Source: Arenibacter echinorum
Lineage (GTDB): Bacteria > Bacteroidota > Bacteroidia > Flavobacteriales > Flavobacteriaceae
NCBI RefSeq assembly: GCF_003259375.1
Contig: NZ_QLLN01000002.1
Coordinates: 620,001 to 684,000, forward strand
DNA: 64,000 bases
Direction: 5' to 3'
Below are positions 1 to 9,015 of the stretch, one piece after another (the stretch's first letter is position 1; every line of letters starts with the position of its first letter). Position numbers and translations under genes: made by a program. The notes beneath the pieces were generated by a model. The model ran no database searches. It was not told the DNA's origin and saw only the letters and a list, made by a program, of their open reading frames with translations.

Positions 1-791
1 CGTCGCCCGATGAGGTTCTCAAATTTTGCACGATAGGGCTCGTAGTTAACCCCTCCATAAATGAATAGTTGAAAATTATTGAAGAGATCTCCTATTTTTT
101 TGTCCGTTTTTTTGTTCAGCTTTTCAAAATACATTTGAACCCAAGAAGGTATGCCAGCAATGACGGTCATGTTCTCGTTCACGGTTTCCTCTACAATTTT
201 GTTCACCTTGGTGTCCCAGTCTTCCAAACAATTGATTTCCCAGCTTGGCAATCGGTTTTTTTGGAGATAATTGGGAACATAGTGGGCAGATATTCCCGAT
301 AATCTACCAATCTTAATCCCGTTTTTTTCTTTCATTTCCGGACTTCCTTGTAGAAAAATCATTTTTCCATCCACAAAATCTGCATTTCCCGTTTCATGAA
401 TATAATTTAAAATAGCGTTTCGCGAAGCCTCTACTTGGCACTTAATAGATTCGTGGGTAATGGGGATGTATTTAACCCCGGATGTGGTCCCGGAAGTTTT
501 TGCAAAATAGGCAGGTTTACCCGGCCATAATACATCTCTCTGACCAGCTACCACTTTCTCTACATATCCCTTTAATTCTTCATAGTCCCTTATGGGAACG
601 TTGTTAACGAAGTCGGAATGCGATTTTAACTGTGAAAAATTGTGATCCTTGCCAAAGTCGGTATTTTTGGCATTGGATATGAGCGATTGAAATACCTCCT
701 CCTGGGTCTCAATGGGATTATTTACCCATTTGGCAGTTTTCTTCACGATATTCTTGGCAAATATTTTTGCTGCAAATGATTTTAAACTCAT
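1..791 (-). CDS. GH3-family adenylating enzyme (partial, C-terminus beyond window)
   Basis: Reading from the ATG at 789-791, the minus strand encodes 263 residues before the window edge ends it. GH3-type proteins are normally about 500 residues, so roughly the N-terminal half is visible. It starts MSLKSFAAKIFAKNIVKK. At about residues 99-105 it has TSGTTSG, the phosphate-binding loop of acyl-adenylate-forming enzymes, followed by KYIPIT, the usual GH3 context. Bacterial homologues are annotated as GH3 auxin-responsive promoter family proteins; their substrate is unknown. The start lies 6 nt downstream of the M23 peptidase stop on the same strand, so the two are probably co-transcribed, an arrangement recurrent in Flavobacteriia. 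Family assignment is good; function is open. Confidence 0.8.
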   Translation of the reverse strand, partial: MSLKSFAAKIFAKNIVKKTAKWVNNPIETQEEVFQSLISNAKNTDFGKDHNFSQLKSHSDFVNNVPIRDYEELKGYVEKVVAGQRDVLWPGKPAYFAKTSGTTSGVKYIPITHESIKCQVEASRNAILNYIHETGNADFVDGKMIFLQGSPEMKEKNGIKIGRLSGISAHYVPNYLQKNRLPSWEINCLEDWDTKVNKIVEETVNENMTVIAGIPSWVQMYFEKLNKKTDKKIGDLFNNFQLFIYGGVNYEPYRAKFENLIGR

Positions 792-797
792 TTAGAA

Positions 798-1667
798 CTA
801 TTTAAAATCTATAAAATTTAGTGGGTCTATCGGGCTACCGTTGCTCCAGAGCTCAAAGTGAAGGTGTGGTCCTGTGGTCAACTCCCCTGTATTTCCTACT
901 GAGGCAATTACTTCTCCTGATCTTACCACATCGCCCTGCCCTTTGTTTAAGGATCCATTGTGCTTGTAAACGCTTAATAGTCCGTCCATATGCTCCAAGA
1001 TAATTACATAACCTGTTTCTGCTGTCCATTCAGCAAAAATTACGGTGCCGTTGGCTACTGCTTTGATGGGACTGTCCATGGGAGCAACCACATCTACTGC
1101 AAAATGCTTGTTTTCGGTATTAAATTCTTGGGATATGGTTCCGGATAATGGAGAAAAAAGTACCTGGCCTGGATTATTAATGTTTCTTTCGAACAAATTG
1201 TATTTATCCTCCAAAGCTACCTGCGCCCGCAACAAGGAATCTTCCTTGATAGGCGTTAAATCTATGGTGGAAGGATCCAGTTTGTATTGGTCAAATAGGG
1301 AGTCCCTATTAATTTCATTATTTTCAACATCACCTCGCAGCACTTTTCTGATGTTTTCTAAATACCTATTGGTATAATTTAGTGTGGCGACCAAAGAATC
1401 TGTTCTATAGGTCAGTTCTGTGGCCTGTCGCTTTAATTTTGTGGAAGAGTAGCCTGGAATATATTCCCGCAATGGTGTAAATGCTATTAATAAAATGGTG
1501 AATCCTATTAATCCTATTATAAACAGGGAACCGGTTACAAATACATTCATTCGGCTCAGTTTAAATGAAATTTTTTCCTCAAAGGTACTTTCATTCAAAA
1601 TCACCAGACGGTACTTATGCAAGAGCTTCTGCTTAATTTCCTTTCTTTTCTTTACCTTTTTGGCCAT
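798..1667 (-). CDS. M23 family metallopeptidase (peptidoglycan endopeptidase)
   Basis: Membrane-anchored murein hydrolase of the LytM/M23 type, expected to cut peptide cross-links in the periplasm. I start it at the ATG at 1667 (MAKKVKKRKEIKQ), the usual start of flavobacterial homologues; an ATG three codons upstream (1676) is possible. A basic cytoplasmic N-terminus is followed by one membrane segment (about residues 44-65), a helical linker, and a C-terminal M23 domain. The zinc and catalytic signatures are intact: HFAVD (HxxxD) and HLHFELW (HxH). The protein is 289 residues. It is the first gene of a minus-strand pair with the GH3-type gene and diverges from tatA. Confidence 0.9.
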   Translation of the reverse strand: MAKKVKKRKEIKQKLLHKYRLVILNESTFEEKISFKLSRMNVFVTGSLFIIGLIGFTILLIAFTPLREYIPGYSSTKLKRQATELTYRTDSLVATLNYTNRYLENIRKVLRGDVENNEINRDSLFDQYKLDPSTIDLTPIKEDSLLRAQVALEDKYNLFERNINNPGQVLFSPLSGTISQEFNTENKHFAVDVVAPMDSPIKAVANGTVIFAEWTAETGYVIILEHMDGLLSVYKHNGSLNKGQGDVVRSGEVIASVGNTGELTTGPHLHFELWSNGSPIDPLNFIDFK

Positions 1668-1835
1668 AATGAACAAAGATAAGGTTAGTATTTAACTTTA
1701 ATTCCTTTATACGGAATTTGATTTTCCACAATGTTTTCAATGCAAAAGTATCTATTAGGAAAATATATTCTAATTTAGAATAATTAAAATATATTATAGA
1801 CGTTAAAATTAACAGCATTCTAACATCTTTTTTAG

Positions 1836-1843
1836 TACCTTTG
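1836..1843 (+). promoter_or_regulatory. -7 promoter element of tatA
   Basis: TACCTTTG matches the Bacteroidota primary-sigma -7 consensus TANNTTTG and lies 21 nt before the tatA ATG. I see no clear -33 TTTG at the usual 19-21 nt spacing, so this rests on one element. Confidence 0.5.
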
Positions 1844-1864
1844 TTGTACTTAAATTATTATACC

Positions 1865-2050
1865 ATGATAACTTTAAACACATTCTTAGTCATTGGGCCA
1901 ATGCAAATCGCCTTGGTTGTGGCCATCGTACTACTTTTATTTGGAGGAAAGAAAATTCCGGAATTAATGCGTGGATTGGGAAGCGGCATTAAAGAATTTA
2001 AGGATGCGTCCAAGGAAGACGATAAATTAGAGGAGAAAAAGGAAAAATAG
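1865..2050 (+). CDS. tatA: Sec-independent protein translocase subunit TatA
   Basis: Pore-forming subunit of the twin-arginine translocase, which exports folded proteins across the inner membrane. The 61-residue protein has one N-terminal membrane helix (about residues 8-24), the [15 protein letters not shown] hinge and amphipathic helix typical of TatA/TatE, and a short acidic/basic charged tail. A TTG at 1841 would give eight extra residues, but it overlaps the -7 element at 1836-1843, so the ATG at 1865 is preferred. The gene stands alone: tatC is not in the window, and a strong terminator follows 26 nt after the stop. Confidence 0.93.
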   Translation: MITLNTFLVIGPMQIALVVAIVLLLFGGKKIPELMRGLGSGIKEFKDASKEDDKLEEKKEK

Positions 2051-2075
2051 ATTATATTTCAAATATTTTCAAGGG

Positions 2076-2103
2076 ACATCTACCATTTGGTAGGTGTTTT
2101 TTT
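2076..2103 (+). terminator. Intrinsic terminator of tatA
   Basis: Nine-base-pair hairpin (2076-2084 with 2089-2097, one G-U pair) with an ATTT loop, running directly into T's at 2097-2103. Confidence 0.88.
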
Positions 2104-2634
2104 GTTTATACATATGACTAAATTGACTAATCCTTTTAAAGTAATGTAGCCGTAAAAATCTGGTTATATAATAATTTAAGACTCGATTTTTTATAAGATA
2201 TTGATAGCTTACCTTGAAAAGGTCATTCCTTTTCCTTTCTTCATAAAATCGCAAAATACCAATCGGAATTTTAATTTGGGTTGTACTGCCCAGCTATCTT
2301 GGGATTGCTAGATTATCAAATTTATAGTATTCAACAATGGTTTAAAATTTCAAAAAAAGGGAATTAATTCGAAATTTTCTTCTGTTTATTCCTGCTTTAA
2401 TATGTAGTGGCTTTGCTCATTAAATGCTAAATAAATCCCTGTAAATGGCTATTACACCATTGAAAACAGTGGATTCACAACAAATAATTTTTTCACGGCA
2501 CTAACCGTTCTAGTTTTAGCGTTGGTAATAAAATATAAGGTATTTGTATTTCGCCAGGGAAGTTAATTATGAATTTTACATATGCCATTATGTTTTTGGA
2601 ATATCGTACCCCCAAGATTTTTAAAAGAATAAAC
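2104..2634. other. Intergenic DNA, nothing recognised
   Basis: About 530 AT-rich bases between the tatA terminator and the OmpA-family gene. I see no convincing coding region, RNA gene or long repeat. The upstream part of the OmpA-family promoter must lie here, but no clear TTTG/TANNTTTG pair stands out. Confidence 0.5.
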
Positions 2635-5292
2635 ATGAAACAACTTCTAACAGCCTGCTTGCTTTTTCTTGCTCTTATTTGCAGTGCCCAAGGAATAAGG
2701 AAAAACGTCTCTACATATTCGCATGCGCAATATTCGGAAATAGATATAAACACCAATAAACGATATAATTCAACCTCGGATTCCAACGGAAGGGTCACCC
2801 CTGAAGGGTTTAGAAAGAAGGCTGCGGCAAATCGAATTAAAAGCAGGACATTTAAAAATCTTAATGGAGTGGATGAAGGCTTTTATATTGTTTCTGGAGT
2901 ATTCTCCGATTTGGGTAATGCTCAAAATCTGGCACAGAAACTAAAGGTCAAGGGTTTTGCAGCAGGATATATTAGTAATTCCAGTAATGGTCTCAACTAC
3001 GTCTATTTGAGTAGGTACGATACTTTGGATAGTGCCATAGCGGCTTGTAAGTCTAAGTTGGATGGCACTTATACCGATCCATTTTGGTTAATGAATGTGG
3101 ATAATGGTGGAAAATCCAAGAAATTAGAGATAAACGGGAATGGCACTGTTTCAAATTTGCCTTTACCTAATACTGCCTTGGACAAGACCCCAGGTCAAGA
3201 GGTAAAGGATTATCCCAAAGGGATTAAAACTCTGGATCAAGATGAAAAACTCGAGCCGAAAACCAATAATACTGCTCCAAAAGAGGAATTATCCATAGAA
3301 GAGGTTACTTATGATATGCTGAGTCCCATTGAGGAAGTTGATATTGTAAATATGAAGGATAAGGAAGCTAATTCAAAGAATAAAATAAATGCCAATTCGG
3401 CGAGGTTAATTAAAAAAGCGGATGAATACTTTAACAAAATGTGGTATGCAGAGGCGGCCGAATTATATGAAGAGGCCATAAAAAAGGATGCCAACAATTA
3501 TTCCCTGGAAATTCTTCAAAAAGCGGGAGACGCACACTATTACAATACGAATATGGCGAAGGCCTATTATTACTACAATATCATATTTGAAAGATATGAA
3601 GACGAGGTATCTCCCGATCAAATTTTTAAATATGCACATACCTTAAAAGGTACCGGTAAATATTCCAAATCCAAGAGAATGATGCGGCTTTACGACAAGC
3701 AGGTGGAGAAAGGTAATGTGGGTTCTAAATTGGATTTTAATGCGAGCCAAAAGGAAGCTGTCTTGGACAATATCCTAAATATGGAACTTAAATTTGGACT
3801 TAAGAACTTGGCCATAAATACCAAGTATTCAGAGTTTTCACCTATGTTCTATAACGATGACGAGATTGTTTTTGCCTCCGCCAAGGACTCCTCTATCTTT
3901 AATACCAGAAGGTATAAATGGAACAATCAACCTTATTTGGACCTATATGTCTCTAAGGTAAATAAGGAATCCCAAGACCTCAAGGAGGCAATTAGGTTTT
4001 CGAAGAAAATTAATTCTAAATATCATGAGGCATCTGTGACTTTTACTCCAGACAATGCTACCATGTATTTTACACGAAACAATTATGGTAAAAAATTGAA
4101 AAGGGATAAAAATGGGGTTAATCATTTAAAAATATATGTTTCCAAGAAGGTTGATGGAGAATGGACAGAAGCCGAAGAAGTGCCCTTTAACAGCGATGAT
4201 TATTCTACCGGGCATCCGGCATTAAGTCCGGATGGGAAAAAACTGTATTTTGTTTCGGATATGCCGGGAACCATAGGGGATACCGATATTTTTGTGGTAG
4301 ATGTTTTGGATAATGGAAGTTATTCGGAGCCCAAAAATTTAGGTCCAGGTATAAATACGGAACAGAAGGAAATGTTTCCTTTTATAAATGATAAGAAGTT
4401 ATACTTTGCTTCCAATGGCCATGTTGGACTTGGAGGACTGGATGTATATGAAGTGGCTTATGACGAGGAAGGTTTTAAAGAGGTAACCAATATGGGTCAG
4501 CCCATCAACAGTAATAAGGATGATTTTTCTTATATCGTTAATGAAGAAAACCAAAAAGGATATTTTGCCTCCAACAGGCGTGGTGGTAAAGGAGACGACG
4601 ATATTTATTCTTTTGAAAGACTGGTACTTGAAGAAGTGGTTAAAAATGCCATTTCGGGTGTGGTTACCGAGTTGATTACCGGCGATTTAATGCCTAAGGC
4701 CTTGGTCACCCTCTTGGATGAGAATAACATTAAATTAAAGGAAATGGTTACGGAAGATGACGGTTCATTTGTCTTTGAAGATTTGGATTCCAATACCAAA
4801 TACACCATTAAAGCAACTAGGAGCGAATTTTTTGAAAATATAGTTACTGCCGAAACAAAGAAAAATGAGGTGGTAAATGTGGATATTACTATGAAAAAGT
4901 TAAAGGAACTCATAGTCATTGAAGACGGGATTAAAAAGCTAAAGACCGATATGATTTTCTTCGATTTTGATAAATCCTATATAAGAAAGGATGCATCGTT
5001 GGAACTTGATAAATTGGTGGAGGTGATGACCGAGTATAAGGATATGGTAATAAAGATTGAATCCCATACAGATTCCCGAGGTCCTGATGTCTACAATAAA
5101 TACCTATCGGACAAAAGAGCCAAGTCAACAAGGGCCTATCTTATTTCCAAAGGAATTTCGGCAGACCGCATTGAAAGTGCCATTGGCTACGGGGAGGAGC
5201 GTTTGATCAATGAATGTGGAAATGGTGTTCGTTGTAGCAGGGAGAAACATGAACTAAATAGGCGTTCAGAATTTATAATAGTAAAGATGTAA
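2635..5292 (+). CDS. PorE-like OmpA family protein (SPOR-like, TPR, PD40, CarboxypepD, OmpA domains)
   Basis: Large cell-envelope protein of 885 residues that probably tethers an outer-membrane assembly to peptidoglycan. I start it at the ATG at 2635, which gives a clean signal peptide (MKQLLTACLLFLALICSAQ); the upstream ATG at 2569 adds 22 residues with no signal character. In order: signal peptide; a SPOR-like segment (about 75-150, GFYIVSGVFSD); a linker; TPR-like helices (about 265-375); PD40/WD40-like beta-propeller repeats (about 400-660, HPALSPDGKKLYFVSD); a carboxypeptidase-regulatory-like fold (about 675-760); and a C-terminal OmpA domain with SHTDSRG, LSDKRA and NRRSEF. TPR-propeller-CRD-OmpA is the order of the type IX secretion protein PorE; the SPOR-like addition is an extra. 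It stands alone, with a terminator behind it. Confidence 0.85.
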   Translation: MKQLLTACLLFLALICSAQGIRKNVSTYSHAQYSEIDINTNKRYNSTSDSNGRVTPEGFRKKAAANRIKSRTFKNLNGVDEGFYIVSGVFSDLGNAQNLAQKLKVKGFAAGYISNSSNGLNYVYLSRYDTLDSAIAACKSKLDGTYTDPFWLMNVDNGGKSKKLEINGNGTVSNLPLPNTALDKTPGQEVKDYPKGIKTLDQDEKLEPKTNNTAPKEELSIEEVTYDMLSPIEEVDIVNMKDKEANSKNKINANSARLIKKADEYFNKMWYAEAAELYEEAIKKDANNYSLEILQKAGDAHYYNTNMAKAYYYYNIIFERYEDEVSPDQIFKYAHTLKGTGKYSKSKRMMRLYDKQVEKGNVGSKLDFNASQKEAVLDNILNMELKFGLKNLAINTKYSEFSPMFYNDDEIVFASAKDSSIFNTRRYKWNNQPYLDLYVSKVNKESQDLKEAIRFSKKINSKYHEASVTFTPDNATMYFTRNNYGKKLKRDKNGVNHLKIYVSKKVDGEWTEAEEVPFNSDDYSTGHPALSPDGKKLYFVSDMPGTIGDTDIFVVDVLDNGSYSEPKNLGPGINTEQKEMFPFINDKKLYFASNGHVGLGGLDVYEVAYDEEGFKEVTNMGQPINSNKDDFSYIVNEENQKGYFASNRRGGKGDDDIYSFERLVLEEVVKNAISGVVTELITGDLMPKALVTLLDENNIKLKEMVTEDDGSFVFEDLDSNTKYTIKATRSEFFENIVTAETKKNEVVNVDITMKKLKELIVIEDGIKKLKTDMIFFDFDKSYIRKDASLELDKLVEVMTEYKDMVIKIESHTDSRGPDVYNKYLSDKRAKSTRAYLISKGISADRIESAIGYGEERLINECGNGVRCSREKHELNRRSEFIIVKM

Positions 5293-5326
5293 TTTTAAGA
5301 TATACATATAATCAATAGAGTTATAG

Positions 5327-5360
5327 CCGCCTTTCTTTTATGGAAAGGCGGTTTTATTTT
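5327..5360 (+). terminator. Intrinsic terminator after the OmpA-family gene
   Basis: GC-rich 9-bp stem, CCGCCTTTC (5327-5335) with GAAAGGCGG (5343-5351), followed by TTTTATTTT. Confidence 0.88.
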
Positions 5361-5855
5361 GCTTGCAACTCAACAAATATACTGCTGAGTATTATTATTA
5401 TTGAGCTATCCAAATTTTCGAACATAAGTAAAGTTCTCCATCTGGTGGATTTCTTTTGGTTTTGGAGGAGGATCTATTAATATTGATATCCTTGCAAATT
5501 TGAACTGATTATCACCCTAAGAAATATATTACTGTATTTAGTTGTATTACTTTGGTTATAAGGTGGTACTTGACGGGTAGTCGCAGTTCTATTTAACCCG
5601 AGTTCGATACATTTTTAATTGTTAATAAGTTGTTCAGGCTAATGCAGGCCATAGGAGATAGAAACGATTACTTGATAAATTGATAATCAGTTATTTGAAT
5701 TTCATTTCAGTTCCAACTCACCTTAATTAAAGGTCAAACCCATTTTCACAACGTTTAAGGGTCTATTTACAACAAAAAAGTCCGATGAAATACCTAATCA
5801 TAAGATTTTGAGTTATATAAGTCTAATAACCAACCATATAACCAAACCAAATATT
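5361..5855. other. Intergenic DNA and A/C-rich leader of the next small gene
   Basis: Nearly 500 bases without a supportable gene. The last 40 or so bases before 5856 are unusually rich in A and C, with CCAACC and CCAAACC motifs, and look like an untranslated leader. A similar A/C-rich leader precedes the 35-codon gene at 52051. Confidence 0.45.
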
Positions 5856-6026
5856 ATGAAAAACGTTCTATTAGTAAGAGAAATTTATTTAGAGGCATTT
5901 AGAAACTTGGGACACGCTTTTGTTAAATCTTTTTTTAAGGTGATGAGCTGGTTTTGTTTTGCTAGTTTCTTAATTGTGCTCTATGCTTTTGTATTCAGAA
6001 TTACTACAGGCTTCGCCTTCGATTAA
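5856..6026 (+). CDS. Small membrane protein, DUF6747-like
   Basis: A 56-residue protein starting MKNVLLVREIYLEAFRNLG, with one strong membrane helix (about residues 27-48) and a short polar tail. The sequence recalls the small flavobacterial family DUF6747, whose function is unknown; that match is from memory. I prefer the ATG at 5856 to an in-frame TTG at 5808, because the region between is the A/C-rich leader. A strong terminator follows 26 nt after the stop, so this is a self-contained monocistronic unit. Confidence 0.72.
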   Translation: MKNVLLVREIYLEAFRNLGHAFVKSFFKVMSWFCFASFLIVLYAFVFRITTGFAFD

Positions 6027-6052
6027 AACCATACTAACCAACCAAACCAGAA

Positions 6053-6075
6053 AACGCCCGTGAGGGCGTTTTTTT
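6053..6075 (+). terminator. Intrinsic terminator of the small membrane protein gene
   Basis: Perfect 7-bp stem, AACGCCC (6053-6059) and GGGCGTT (6064-6070), with GTGA loop and a T-run to 6075. Confidence 0.9.
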
Positions 6076-6197
6076 GTTGCCAACAATTCTGTGTAATCCT
6101 TACTCTAGGTTTGGACAGATTAGCTAAAGGAGGTTCAAAGCTATTTTGATGCGTTTTACGTGCATTTGTATTATTATCCAAGACAAAAGGTCAAGCC

Positions 6198-6223
6198 AAA
6201 AAAATAAGGCCCTTTTAAGGGCC
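6198..6223 (-). terminator. Intrinsic terminator of the pgk/lytic transglycosylase/DUF4837 group (minus strand)
   Basis: Near-perfect palindrome at 6208-6223 (GGCCCTT / AAGGGCC) preceded on the plus strand by an A-run at 6198-6204. Read on the minus strand this is a GC stem followed by T's, 35 nt beyond the DUF4837 stop. Confidence 0.8.
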
Positions 6224-6257
6224 CCCTATACAGTATATTTAATTTATACAGATGTAA

Positions 6258-7250
6258 TTATTTTTTGTCCGAGAATTTCACGGTTTTTAAAATGGCTTCA
6301 AGCTGGAACATATCGTCCCTTTTTTCAGTAGCTGGAGCAAAAACAAAGCCTTCAATAACCACTTTCCTATTGTTTTTGTCGTCGTTGATGATATAGGTCA
6401 GAAACGGTCCGGCCATGGGATATCCGCTTATCTCCCATATTCCTCGAACTTCGACCGCCTTTCTATCGGCAATTTCCACGGGAAAAACATAAGGAGCAAA
6501 GGCTTTTTCAGTCATCATATAGGTTGTTTTGCCAGGTACATCCGGGCCTGGAATATATTGCTTTCCTATAGAATCTCTCATGGCCACAATATCCTTGACA
6601 AAAGTGGAGTCGTTTTTAAAATAATCATTGGGAATATCATATGCTATAATATTCATACTCCCTTTTTGAATCTGTCTGTCGATCCAAATAAAATTGTTTT
6701 CCTTCTTGCCTACTTTATAAATAGAGGGTAGGGATAGGGTTATGCCCAACTTGTCGTTCAATACCGTTTCCTTGCTAAGCGATTTTAAGAAACGCTTTTG
6801 TGACTCTTCAATTTCAACCTCCTTAAATGCTTTGACAATCTCATCGGCTTTGGCATCCAAATTTGAAATAATTTCTTCATCTGTTCTTCCCTTGATGACG
6901 CCTACTTTTTGGGGAGTGGCATACAAATCGGTTTTAATGTGGGCAAGGCTCAACGTATCCTTGGCAATAAAAAGAATCGAACGGGTTTGTATAATAGTGC
7001 CAGAGAAGACTTTTGGGGGCATTTGATTTATAGTGAACAGAGGCTCCTCCCAAGAAAGGCCCAGAACAGGTGCTGCAAAATGCTGTCTTACCCGGTCCCC
7101 AACTTTTCCTTCCCAAAGCTCATTGTCCATTACTACCGCCAACGAATTTATAGCACCTATGGATTCTGGCAGATATTTCTTTTTCTCTTTTTCTTCACAA
7201 GAGACAATAATCAAAGAAAGTAATAATACTAATGCGCCAATTTTTTTCAT
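6258..7250 (-). CDS. DUF4837 family lipoprotein
   Basis: A 330-residue exported lipoprotein. The N-terminus MKKIGALVLLLSLIIVSC is a signal peptide ending in a lipobox with Cys18. The remainder matches my recollection of the Bacteroidota family DUF4837, of unknown function (SIGAINSLAVVMDNELWEG near the start of the mature part, and a C-terminal RKVVIEGFVFAPATEKRD segment). It starts 12 nt after the lytic transglycosylase stop on the same strand, so it is very likely co-transcribed with it, and a role in envelope or peptidoglycan maintenance is plausible but only inferred. Confidence 0.82.
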   Translation of the reverse strand: MKKIGALVLLLSLIIVSCEEKEKKKYLPESIGAINSLAVVMDNELWEGKVGDRVRQHFAAPVLGLSWEEPLFTINQMPPKVFSGTIIQTRSILFIAKDTLSLAHIKTDLYATPQKVGVIKGRTDEEIISNLDAKADEIVKAFKEVEIEESQKRFLKSLSKETVLNDKLGITLSLPSIYKVGKKENNFIWIDRQIQKGSMNIIAYDIPNDYFKNDSTFVKDIVAMRDSIGKQYIPGPDVPGKTTYMMTEKAFAPYVFPVEIADRKAVEVRGIWEISGYPMAGPFLTYIINDDKNNRKVVIEGFVFAPATEKRDDMFQLEAILKTVKFSDKK

Positions 7251-7262
7251 ATAGTTATTTAT

Positions 7263-8900
7263 TTACGAAGAACAATCGCACAATTTTAACTTTGTGCCCG
7301 GTTTTATGTCATTACCACTAATACCGTTCCATTTTCGTAAATTATCTATACTAATTCCAGGATATTTTTTGGAAATGGTCCAAAGGGAGTCCCCACTTTT
7401 TACCGTATGCACCTTGGTACCCGCCGCAACTACTGAATTTGTTGAACTTTTACTGGTATTTACCGAGCTTATTGATGCGGGAATTTTTCTTGGGTAAATA
7501 GTTAATCTTTGTCCTATTCTAAGGTTATTGCTTCGAAGACCGTTCCAATTTTTAATTTGACTAACACCTACACCGTACCTCTCTGCAATCTTTCCCAAGA
7601 AATCGCCACTGCGAACCTTGTATGTTATTTGATCTTTAGACTGTACTATTTGTGGTAAGGGCTCTTCCTTGGATTCTAGTTGATTCTCTACATGGGCATA
7701 GATGGCCTCCTCATTGGCTACAAATTTTCCCAATGCATCTACTGGGAGCCGCAGGGCATAATTCTTGTCCTTGACATAGGGTATTACCTTTAATTTGTAA
7801 GCCGGATTCAAAAAAATTAATTCTTCTTCGCTAACATCTACCAATTCCGAAATTTGATTAAAAGTAATAGTGCTCTTTACATGTATGGTATCGGTCTCAA
7901 AATATGGACGATCAGTAACCTGCCTAGTAAACCCATGTTCTTCCGCATATTCAAAAATATACATTGTAGCCAAAAATGCCGGTACATATCCCGCAGTTTC
8001 CCGGGGCAGGTTTCTTCTTATATTCCAGTAATTTTTGTAACCCCCGGATCTTCTTATAGCCTTGTTTACGTTACCTGGCCCCGAATTATATGCCGCTAAG
8101 GCCAAATCCCAATCATTAAAAATATCGTGCAGCTTTTTAAGGTACAAACTTGCCGCTTTGGTAGAATTAATGGGATCGCTGCGTTCATCCACATAACTGC
8201 TTACATCCAAATCGTACATTTTTCCGGTACCGTACATAAATTGCCACAATCCTGTGGCGCCTACCCTTGAGCGGGCCCTCGGATTTAGTGCGGACTCAAC
8301 AATGGCCAAATATTTAAGCTCCAAGGGTACATTTTGATTGTCCAACTCCTGTTCGAACAAGGGAAAATAAAACTGGCTTATAGTCAACATCCTGCTCATC
8401 ATATCCCTTTTACGGGTAAGAAAGTATCGTATGACGTTTTCCAAAGAGGGATTGTAAACAATGTTAAAGGGGGTTTTTTGATTTAAGATCTTTAACCTGG
8501 CCTTTAAGGTGTCCGTGTCTACATTAAAATGATATACAGAATCTATTTCCAGAGCTGTAATGTCCTGATAAATGGAATCGAATAAAGAGGAACTGTCGTA
8601 CAACTCTTTCATCCAAAGGCTATCGAATTTTGCAGTTTCTGGGCGGTCCTTTAAAGCATACTTTTTTTGCCCTTTCACCAAAAGCAACGGATTGTCCTGA
8701 ATATCATCCTTGGCTTCCATTGTTTCCATCTGCTCCACACCTTCCATATCCATGGCCGTAGTATCAGCTGGAATTTCTTGTGCCTTTATGACATTAAGGC
8801 CTTGCCTCGCTGTGGGTATTGAATCTAATTCCTGTGCTACGCCTGTAACAAAGAAACCCATAGACAAGACTCCCAATACTATATATCTGGATGTATTCAT
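7263..8900 (-). CDS. MltD-like lytic transglycosylase with two LysM domains
   Basis: Exported muramidase-type enzyme that cleaves glycan strands with formation of 1,6-anhydro ends. The 545-residue protein has a signal peptide (MNTSRYIVLGVLSMGFFVTG), a central SLT/goose-lysozyme domain with the catalytic Glu in LAIVESALNP (about residues 197-206) and downstream GLWQFM and AAYNSGPGNVNKA, then two LysM peptidoglycan-binding repeats (about 405-450, TYKVRSGDFLGKIAERYGV; about 495-545, HTVKSGDSLWTISKKYPG). MltD has the same layout. It lies downstream of pgk (115-nt gap) and 12 nt before the DUF4837 gene. Confidence 0.9.
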   Translation of the reverse strand: MNTSRYIVLGVLSMGFFVTGVAQELDSIPTARQGLNVIKAQEIPADTTAMDMEGVEQMETMEAKDDIQDNPLLLVKGQKKYALKDRPETAKFDSLWMKELYDSSSLFDSIYQDITALEIDSVYHFNVDTDTLKARLKILNQKTPFNIVYNPSLENVIRYFLTRKRDMMSRMLTISQFYFPLFEQELDNQNVPLELKYLAIVESALNPRARSRVGATGLWQFMYGTGKMYDLDVSSYVDERSDPINSTKAASLYLKKLHDIFNDWDLALAAYNSGPGNVNKAIRRSGGYKNYWNIRRNLPRETAGYVPAFLATMYIFEYAEEHGFTRQVTDRPYFETDTIHVKSTITFNQISELVDVSEEELIFLNPAYKLKVIPYVKDKNYALRLPVDALGKFVANEEAIYAHVENQLESKEEPLPQIVQSKDQITYKVRSGDFLGKIAERYGVGVSQIKNWNGLRSNNLRIGQRLTIYPRKIPASISSVNTSKSSTNSVVAAGTKVHTVKSGDSLWTISKKYPGISIDNLRKWNGISGNDIKPGTKLKLCDCSS

Positions 8901-9015
8901 AAGGTTTGTTTTTTTAAGCGGGGCAGACTAAAATCGTGATTTTTTTCTAAACTTTAAAATTTAATTTTTAAAAGCAGATGAAAAAACAGATAACCCATAT
9001 TAAATAACGTCGTAT

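Noticed and set aside
2069-2254. 61-codon minus-strand frame after tatA
   Set aside because: Overlaps the tatA terminator and has no family features.
5596-5625. GAGTTCGATAC resembling the T-arm of a tRNA
   Set aside because: No acceptor, D or anticodon arm can be folded around it, and no CCA-like end is present.
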